From an uncultured Bacteroidota bacterium (GTDB lineage Bacteria > Bacteroidota > Bacteroidia > Flavobacteriales > Flavobacteriaceae), in contig CABYCA010000011.1 of the NCBI GenBank assembly GCA_902517365.1, positions 1 through 20,617 of the forward strand: a DNA stretch of 20,617 nt, written 5' to 3'. The stretch's first letter is position 1, and the number at the start of each line of letters is the position of its first letter. A model generated the notes under the pieces. The model searched no databases, was not told the DNA's origin, and saw only the letters and a program-made list of their open reading frames with translations. Both the position numbers and the translations under genes were made by a program. Of the stretch, positions 15,609 through 20,617 are shown one piece after another.

Positions 15609-16802
15609 ATGAAAAAAACTAAAGTTGTTGTTGCCTTATCCGGAGGTGTTGACTCAAGTGTTGCTGCTTTTTTACTTAAGGAACAGGGGTATGACTTAAT
15701 TGGGCTATTTATGAAGAATTGGCATGATGAAAGTTTTACTATATCTGACGAATGTCCATGGTTAGAAGACAGTAATGATGCAATGTTAGTAGCAGAGAAA
15801 CTTAATATTCCATTTCAAGTAGTTGATTTAAGTAAAGACTACAAAGAAAAAATAATTGATTATATGTTTGAAGAATATTCAAAAGGAAACACTCCAAATC
15901 CTGATATTTTATGTAACAGAGAGATAAAATTTGATGTTTTTATGGATATTGCACTTTCTTTAGGTGCTGATTATGTTGCAACTGGTCACTACTCTAGAAT
16001 TAAAATAAAAAATATAAGTGGTAATAAAACTAAATACGAGTTACACTCAGGAAGAGACCAAACTAAAGATCAATCATACTTTTTATGTCAATTAAATCAA
16101 GAACAACTAAATAAGATAATATTCCCTATAGGTGATTTAATGAAAACTGAAGTAAGAGAAATTGCAAAAAAAAATAAATTGGTAACTGCTGAAAAAAAAG
16201 ATTCTCAAGGATTATGCTTTGTTGGAAAGGTAAGCTTACCTGATTTTCTTCAACAAAAACTTAAAAAAAAGAAAGGCAATGTAATAGAGATTCCATCCGA
16301 TTCTAAACTTTTTGATAATACATCAAGCTTCATAAACGAAAATGAAAGAATGAAGAGTTTGAGTGATCAAATAGTGTATTCTTTATCAGATGGAAAAATT
16401 ATTGGAAATCATAATGGTGCCCATTATTACACTATTGGTCAAAGAAAGGGTCTAGCTATAGGGGGATATAAGAATCCTCTCTTTGTTATTTCAACTAATA
16501 CTCAAACTAATGAAATATTTGTTGGAGAGGGAAAGAATCATCCAGGTTTAAATAGAAAGGCTCTAAAGGTCAAATTCTCTGAATTAAATTGGGTAAATGA
16601 TGATTTTAATTCTGAAAATATAGGTGATTTAAAACTTAAAGCTAGGATAAGATACAGGCAAAAACTTCAAAAAATTTCTATTCACAAATATCTTGATTTT
16701 TTATATGTTGAATTTGAAGATTTTCAATCTGCTATAACTAAAGGTCAATTCCTTGCCATATATGATAATTCCCAATTAATTGCCTCAGGAGTAATCTGTT
16801 AA
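15609..16802 (+). CDS. mnmA: tRNA-specific 2-thiouridylase MnmA
   Basis: MnmA places sulfur on U34 of tRNAs for Lys, Glu and Gln. The 397-residue protein has the PP-loop SGGVDSS at 11-17, the tRNA/substrate-recognition region [10 protein letters not shown], the catalytic cysteines C102 ([12 protein letters not shown]) and C203 ([10 protein letters not shown]), the GHYSR motif, [10 protein letters not shown], and the C-terminal domains with [15 protein letters not shown]. Both cysteines are present, so the enzyme should be active. It begins six bases after yidC and is the last gene before the str operon, so it likely closes a pyrG-yidC-mnmA transcript. The link to translation fits the ribosomal genes next door but need not be functional. 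Confidence 0.97.
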   Translation: MKKTKVVVALSGGVDSSVAAFLLKEQGYDLIGLFMKNWHDESFTISDECPWLEDSNDAMLVAEKLNIPFQVVDLSKDYKEKIIDYMFEEYSKGNTPNPDILCNREIKFDVFMDIALSLGADYVATGHYSRIKIKNISGNKTKYELHSGRDQTKDQSYFLCQLNQEQLNKIIFPIGDLMKTEVREIAKKNKLVTAEKKDSQGLCFVGKVSLPDFLQQKLKKKKGNVIEIPSDSKLFDNTSSFINENERMKSLSDQIVYSLSDGKIIGNHNGAHYYTIGQRKGLAIGGYKNPLFVISTNTQTNEIFVGEGKNHPGLNRKALKVKFSELNWVNDDFNSENIGDLKLKARIRYRQKLQKISIHKYLDFLYVEFEDFQSAITKGQFLAIYDNSQLIASGVIC

Positions 16803-16807
16803 GATTT

Positions 16808-16840
16808 ATAATTGTTTTTTTAAAAAAAACATGCGATTAT
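16808..16840. repeat. Imperfect A/T palindrome after mnmA, possible weak terminator
   Basis: Outer arms ATAATTG (16808-16814) and CGATTAT (16834-16840) pair with one G-T wobble. Inside, TG plus seven T is followed by eight A plus CA. The structure begins six bases after the mnmA stop. It lacks a GC stem followed by a T-tract, so it is not a classic terminator. It could be a weak hairpin, a DNA-bending element ahead of the rpsL promoter, or chance in AT-rich DNA. Confidence 0.35.
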
Positions 16841-16865
16841 ACATACAATAACCAAAAAAAAATTT

Positions 16866-16873
16866 TAAATTTG
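16866..16873 (+). promoter_or_regulatory. Bacteroidota -7 promoter element for the str operon
   Basis: TAAATTTG matches TAnnTTTG exactly, is followed by CACGC, and ends 32 bases before the rpsL ATG. Upstream is a run of nine A and then four T. No TTG -33 box is evident. The TTTGCACG string is shared with the rpmB promoter. A 10-bp inverted repeat brackets the element (16842-16851 and 16899-16908). Confidence 0.6.
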
Positions 16874-16905
16874 CACGCTTTAATACGGAATTAAAAAATT
16901 ATTGT

Positions 16906-17280
16906 ATGCCAACAATATCGCAATTAGTAAGAAAAGGTAGGACTTCTTCAACTAAGAAGAGTAAGTCTGTTGCACTTAATAAATCACCTCAAAAAAGAGG
17001 GGTTTGTACTAGAGTTTACACTACAACTCCAAAGAAGCCAAACTCAGCAATGAGAAAGGTTGCGAGAGTTAGGCTTACAAATGGAAAAGAAGTTAATGCA
17101 TACATTCCAGGTGAGGGCCACAATCTACAAGAACATTCAATCGTTTTGGTTAGAGGTGGAAGAGTTAAAGATTTACCAGGAGTTAGATACCATATTGTGA
17201 GAGGAGCGCTTGACACAGCAGGTGTAGAAGGGAGACTTCAACGAAGATCCAAGTATGGAGGAAAAAAACCAAAAAAATAA
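16906..17280 (+). CDS. rpsL: 30S ribosomal protein S12 (uS12)
   Basis: Ribosomal protein uS12, 124 residues, a decoding-centre protein of the small subunit. The sequence is standard: [49 protein letters not shown] and the basic end KYGGKKPKK. The positions where streptomycin-resistance changes usually occur are unchanged (K43, K88, with P42 and P91 also intact). D89, the residue methylthiolated by RimO in some bacteria, is present. It opens the str operon with its own promoter element upstream; rpsG follows eight bases after the stop. Confidence 0.98.
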   Translation: MPTISQLVRKGRTSSTKKSKSVALNKSPQKRGVCTRVYTTTPKKPNSAMRKVARVRLTNGKEVNAYIPGEGHNLQEHSIVLVRGGRVKDLPGVRYHIVRGALDTAGVEGRLQRRSKYGGKKPKK

Positions 17281-17288
17281 ATCCCTAA

Positions 17289-17765
17289 ATGAGAAAGAAA
17301 CAGTCCAAAAAAAGAGCTCTATTGCCTGATCCTAAATTTAACGATCAACTAGTTACAAGGTTTGTTAACAATCTCATGCTTCAAGGTAAAAAATCAACTG
17401 CTTATAAAGTGTTCTATGATGCTATTGATATAGTAGAAAACAAGAAAGAGGGTGACGAAAAAACTTCTTTAGAATTATGGAAAGATGCTCTTTCCAATGT
17501 AATGCCACATGTTGAAGTAAGAAGTAGAAGAGTAGGTGGCGCTACTTTTCAAATTCCAACACCAATTAGACCTGACAGAAAAATTTCAATTGCAATGAAG
17601 TGGCTGATTTCTGCTTCAAGAAAAAGAAATGAAAAGTCTATGGCAGTTAAACTAGCTCAAGAAATACTTGCAGCTGCCAAAGAAGAAGGATCTGCCGTAA
17701 AGAAAAGAGTCGATACTCATAAAATGGCTGAGGCAAACAAAGCTTTCTCACATTTCAGATTTTAA
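17289..17765 (+). CDS. rpsG: 30S ribosomal protein S7 (uS7)
   Basis: Ribosomal protein uS7, 158 residues, which nucleates assembly of the 30S head by binding 16S rRNA. Typical pieces are [39 protein letters not shown], the beta-hairpin segment [19 protein letters not shown], and [20 protein letters not shown] at the end. Length and start are normal. It lies between rpsL and fusA with gaps of eight and nine bases, as part of the str operon. In E. coli S7 is also the translational repressor of this operon; whether that holds here is unknown and I saw no matching RNA target. Confidence 0.98.
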   Translation: MRKKQSKKRALLPDPKFNDQLVTRFVNNLMLQGKKSTAYKVFYDAIDIVENKKEGDEKTSLELWKDALSNVMPHVEVRSRRVGGATFQIPTPIRPDRKISIAMKWLISASRKRNEKSMAVKLAQEILAAAKEEGSAVKKRVDTHKMAEANKAFSHFRF

Positions 17766-17774
17766 AATTCAATT

Positions 17775-19904
17775 ATGTCAAGAGATTTAAAATTTACAAG
17801 AAATATTGGTATTGCTGCTCACATTGATGCTGGTAAGACAACTACTACTGAAAGAATTCTTTTCTATACTGGAGTTAGTCACAAGATTGGTGAGGTTCAT
17901 GATGGAGCTGCTACAATGGATTGGATGGAACAAGAGCAAGAGAGAGGTATAACAATTACCTCTGCTGCAACTACATGTAATTGGAACTTTCCAACTAATC
18001 AAGGAAAATCAATTGATGACACTAAAGCATATCATTTCAATATCATAGATACTCCTGGTCATGTTGACTTTACAGTAGAAGTAAACAGATCACTTAGAGT
18101 TCTTGATGGACTTGTTTTCTTATTTTCTGCTGTTGACGGGGTTGAACCACAATCTGAGACTAACTGGAGACTTGCAGATAACTACAAAGTTCCAAGAATA
18201 GGTTTTGTAAATAAGATGGACAGACAAGGTTCTAATTTTTTAGGTGTATGTAATCAAGTTATTGAAAAACTTGGTTCTAAGGCTGTTCCAATTGTACTTA
18301 ATATTGGTGACGAGGAGGATTTTAAAGGTATTGTTGACCTAGTTAAGAATCAGGCTATTGTATGGCATGAAGACAATTTCGGATCAACTTTCGATATTGT
18401 TGATATTCCTGATGATTTAAAAGATGAGGCTGAAAGACTACGTGGAGAGCTGATTGAAGCTGTAGCAGAATATGATGAAAACCTTCTAGAAAAGTATTTT
18501 GAAGATCCAGATTCTATAACTGAGGATGAAGTTCACAATGCTTTAAGAGCTGCAACTCAGGATATTAGCATAATTCCAATGATATGTGGTTCTGCATTTA
18601 AAAATAAGGGCGTTCAGTTTTTACTAGATGCTGTATGTAGATATTTACCATCTCCTGAAGATAAAGATGCTATTATAGGTACAAAACCAGATTCTGAAGA
18701 TGAAATTTCAAGACTTCCAAAAGTATCTGAACCTTTTTCAGCACTCGCTTTTAAAATTGCTACAGATCCTTATGTAGGAAGACTTGCGTTTTTTAGAGTT
18801 TACTCAGGTAGATTAGACGCTGGTTCATATGTTTTAAATAACAGGTCCGACAATAGAGAAAGAATTTCTAGAATTTATCAGATGCACTCAAATAAGCAAA
18901 ACGCTATTGACTATATTGAAGCTGGTGATATTGGAGCTGCAGTTGGATTTAAGGATATAAAGACAGGGGATACATTATCTTCTGAGAAGCATCCGATAGT
19001 ATTAGAAAGTATGGTGTTCCCTGATCCAGTTATTGGTGTTGCTGTTGAACCAAAGACAAAAGCAGATGTTGATAAGTTAGGAATGGCTCTTGGAAAATTA
19101 GCTGAAGAAGATCCTACTTTTCAAGTTAAAACTGATGAAGCATCAGGCCAAACTGTTATATCAGGTATGGGAGAACTTCACCTTGATATTATTGTTGATA
19201 GGTTAAGAAGAGAATTTAAGGTTGAAGTTAATCAAGGACAGCCTCAAGTTGAATACAAAGAATCTTTAACTCAGTCTGCTGATCATAGAGAAACATACAA
19301 AAAACAAACTGGTGGTAGAGGTAAATTTGCAGATATTGTATTTACAATCGAACCAGGAGAAAAAGGTAAAGCTGGATTAGAGTTTGTAAATCTCATTAAA
19401 GGGGGAAATATTCCTAGAGAATATATTCCATCTGTTGAAAAGGGTTTCAAAGATTCTATGAAAAATGGTCCTTTAGCTGGGTTTGAGGTTGATTCAATGA
19501 AAGTAACACTAAAAGATGGTTCATTCCACCCTGTAGATTCAGATTCTTTGTCATTTGAATTAGCAGCTAGGCTTGCTTTTAAAACTTCAGCAAAAGCAGC
19601 AAAAGCTGTAATTATGGAGCCAATAATGAAATTAGAGGTTATAACTCCTGAAGAGAATATGGGTGATATAGTAGGTGATCTTAATAGAAGAAGAGGTCAA
19701 GTTAATTCTATGGATGATAGAGCAGGAGCAAAAGTTGTTGCTGGTGAAGTTCCTTTATCTGAGATGTTTGGATATGTTACTTCTCTTAGAACACTTTCAT
19801 CTGGTAGGGCAACATCTACTATGGAATTTTCTCATTATGCAGAAACTCCAACTAATATATCAGAAACTGTTATTTCTGAAGTAAAAGGAAATACAACAGA
19901 ATAA
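17775..19904 (+). CDS. fusA: Elongation factor G
   Basis: EF-G is the GTPase that drives translocation on the ribosome and, with RRF, ribosome recycling. The 709-residue protein has intact GTPase motifs: AHIDAGKTT (15-23), [10 protein letters not shown] (58-67), DTPGH (92-96), NKMD (146-149) and CGSAF. Domains II-V follow in order, including the domain IV segment with [11 protein letters not shown] and the domain V segment [17 protein letters not shown] short insertion between the switch and DTPGH regions (about 72-86) is usual in Bacteroidota. Its place between rpsG and rpsJ, with no tuf gene, is the normal str arrangement of this phylum and marks it as the main EF-G, not a paralogue such as a fusidic-acid or Tet-type protein. 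Confidence 0.98.
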   Translation: MSRDLKFTRNIGIAAHIDAGKTTTTERILFYTGVSHKIGEVHDGAATMDWMEQEQERGITITSAATTCNWNFPTNQGKSIDDTKAYHFNIIDTPGHVDFTVEVNRSLRVLDGLVFLFSAVDGVEPQSETNWRLADNYKVPRIGFVNKMDRQGSNFLGVCNQVIEKLGSKAVPIVLNIGDEEDFKGIVDLVKNQAIVWHEDNFGSTFDIVDIPDDLKDEAERLRGELIEAVAEYDENLLEKYFEDPDSITEDEVHNALRAATQDISIIPMICGSAFKNKGVQFLLDAVCRYLPSPEDKDAIIGTKPDSEDEISRLPKVSEPFSALAFKIATDPYVGRLAFFRVYSGRLDAGSYVLNNRSDNRERISRIYQMHSNKQNAIDYIEAGDIGAAVGFKDIKTGDTLSSEKHPIVLESMVFPDPVIGVAVEPKTKADVDKLGMALGKLAEEDPTFQVKTDEASGQTVISGMGELHLDIIVDRLRREFKVEVNQGQPQVEYKESLTQSADHRETYKKQTGGRGKFADIVFTIEPGEKGKAGLEFVNLIKGGNIPREYIPSVEKGFKDSMKNGPLAGFEVDSMKVTLKDGSFHPVDSDSLSFELAARLAFKTSAKAAKAVIMEPIMKLEVITPEENMGDIVGDLNRRRGQVNSMDDRAGAKVVAGEVPLSEMFGYVTSLRTLSSGRATSTMEFSHYAETPTNISETVISEVKGNTTE

Positions 19905-19914
19905 AAGAATAGAT

Positions 19915-20220
19915 ATGAGTCAAAAAATTAGAATAAAATTAAAATCTTATGATTACAACTTAGTTGATAAGTCAGCTGATAAGATTGTTAAAACTGTAAA
20001 AAATACAGGTGCAATTGTTACGGGGCCTATTCCTCTTCCAACTCACAAAAAGATTTTTACTGTTCTAAGATCACCTCATGTAAACAAGAAATCTAGAGAA
20101 CAATTTAAGTTGTGTTCATATAAGAGGCTATTGGATATTTATAGTTCATCTTCAAAGACTGTTGATGCACTAATGAAATTAGAACTTCCTAGTGGAGTTG
20201 AAGTTGAAATTAAAGTATAA
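19915..20220 (+). CDS. rpsJ: 30S ribosomal protein S10 (uS10)
   Basis: Ribosomal protein uS10, 101 residues, of the 30S head and, with NusB, the antitermination complex. [49 protein letters not shown] sequence and SGVEVEIKV at the end are standard. It is ten bases after fusA and five before rplC, so the str and S10 operons are joined here with no separate promoter visible in the ten-base gap. The residues of the PLPTHKK loop, where tigecycline-type resistance changes occur in other bacteria, look ordinary. Confidence 0.98.
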   Translation: MSQKIRIKLKSYDYNLVDKSADKIVKTVKNTGAIVTGPIPLPTHKKIFTVLRSPHVNKKSREQFKLCSYKRLLDIYSSSSKTVDALMKLELPSGVEVEIKV

Positions 20221-20225
20221 TTATT

Positions 20226-20617
20226 ATGTCAGGTATTATTGGTAAAAAAGTTGGAATGACAAGTATCTACGATGAAAGTGGAAAGAATATACCTTGTACT
20301 ATACTTCAAGCAGGCCCTTGTACTATCACTCAAATAAAAACAGATGATAAAGACGGTTATTCATCTTTCCAGCTTGGATTTGATGAAAAGACTAAGAATA
20401 TTTCAAAATCATATCAAGGTCAATTTAAAAAAAGCAAATCTAAACCTATGAATAAGTTGGTTGAATTTAAAGGATTTGAAGGTGACCTAAAACTCGGTGA
20501 TAAAATTACTGTTGATCATTTTATGGAGGGAGAATATGTTGATGTTTCAGGCCTTTCTAAAGGTAAAGGTTTTCAGGGTGTAGTGAAAAGACACGGATTT
20601 GCAGGTGTTGGTGATTC
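20226..20617 (+). CDS. rplC: 50S ribosomal protein L3 (uL3), 3'-truncated by window end
   Basis: The first 130 codons of uL3, an early-assembling 50S protein reaching toward the peptidyl transferase centre. [20 protein letters not shown] is the family N-terminus, and [20 protein letters not shown] near the window end is the conserved loop region. The ATG at 20226 is five bases after rpsJ. The reading frame is open to the last base, and the remaining 70-80 residues lie outside. It continues the S10 operon, where rplD would be expected next. Confidence 0.96.
   Translation, partial: MSGIIGKKVGMTSIYDESGKNIPCTILQAGPCTITQIKTDDKDGYSSFQLGFDEKTKNISKSYQGQFKKSKSKPMNKLVEFKGFEGDLKLGDKITVDHFMEGEYVDVSGLSKGKGFQGVVKRHGFAGVGD

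Noticed and set aside
16906..17280. Possible streptomycin-resistant S12
   Set aside because: K43 and K88 and their proline neighbours are the wild-type residues, so nothing suggests resistance.
17775..19904. EF-G as a resistance or specialised paralogue
   Set aside because: It is embedded in the str operon with intact standard motifs and normal length, so it is the housekeeping enzyme.
17289..20225. Missing tuf gene in the str operon as an anomaly
   Set aside because: Absence of tuf between fusA and rpsJ is the normal order in Bacteroidota.
1..20617. A new defence, mobile or biosynthetic system
   Set aside because: Almost every gene belongs to a recognised core family, no integrase, transposase, toxin-antitoxin pair or nuclease-helicase cluster is present, and the single unknown gene has no accessory partners. 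I do not claim a new system.

Overview
The window is a stretch of AT-rich bacterial chromosome (roughly 30% GC by eye) from a member of Bacteroidota, most likely a marine Flavobacteriia lineage. The evidence is the gene order (2-oxoacid dehydrogenase E2, DnaQ-like exonuclease, FAH-family hydrolase, cinA, rpmB, rpmG, DUF4295/bL38; then guaA, LysM protein, pyrG, yidC), a bshC gene for bacillithiol, a str operon without tuf, exact Bacteroidota-type TAnnTTTG promoter elements, and no convincing Shine-Dalgarno sequences at gene starts. Coding density is very high, and no gene-free stretch exceeds about 105 bases. I saw no tRNA, rRNA, insertion sequence, phage gene or CRISPR array.

Layout. Bases 1-3033 hold four tightly packed + strand genes: the 3' part of an E2 acyltransferase, a DEDDh exonuclease, an FAH-family hydrolase and a CinA C-terminal-type amidohydrolase. 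A promoter near 3063-3070 starts rpmB-rpmG-bL38 (3095-3799); the last gene carries an unusual acidic repeat tail. A single minus-strand gene (3881-7000) encodes a large exported Asp-box/BNR (VPS10-like) propeller protein and ends in a good intrinsic terminator. From 7074 on everything is + strand: bshC, guaA, a conserved hypothetical protein of 170 residues, a LysM plus PBP1-like exported protein, pyrG, yidC, mnmA, and the start of the str/S10 ribosomal region (rpsL, rpsG, fusA, rpsJ, partial rplC).

Most genes are core functions: translation (S12, S7, EF-G, S10, L3, L28, L33, bL38), nucleotide synthesis (GuaA, PyrG), tRNA thiolation (MnmA), membrane protein insertion (YidC), thiol synthesis (BshC) and NAD-related salvage (CinA-C). 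I found no convincing new multi-gene system. The observations most worth a second look are the 30-bp repeat-built acidic tail on bL38, the 170-residue protein with a strongly conserved-looking RGWFxWYC core placed between guaA and the LysM gene, the Asp-to-Asn change in the E2 active-site motif, and several small architectures around start sites (apparently leaderless guaA, a TCCGGA pair at the pyrG start, and a 10-bp inverted repeat bracketing the rpsL promoter).
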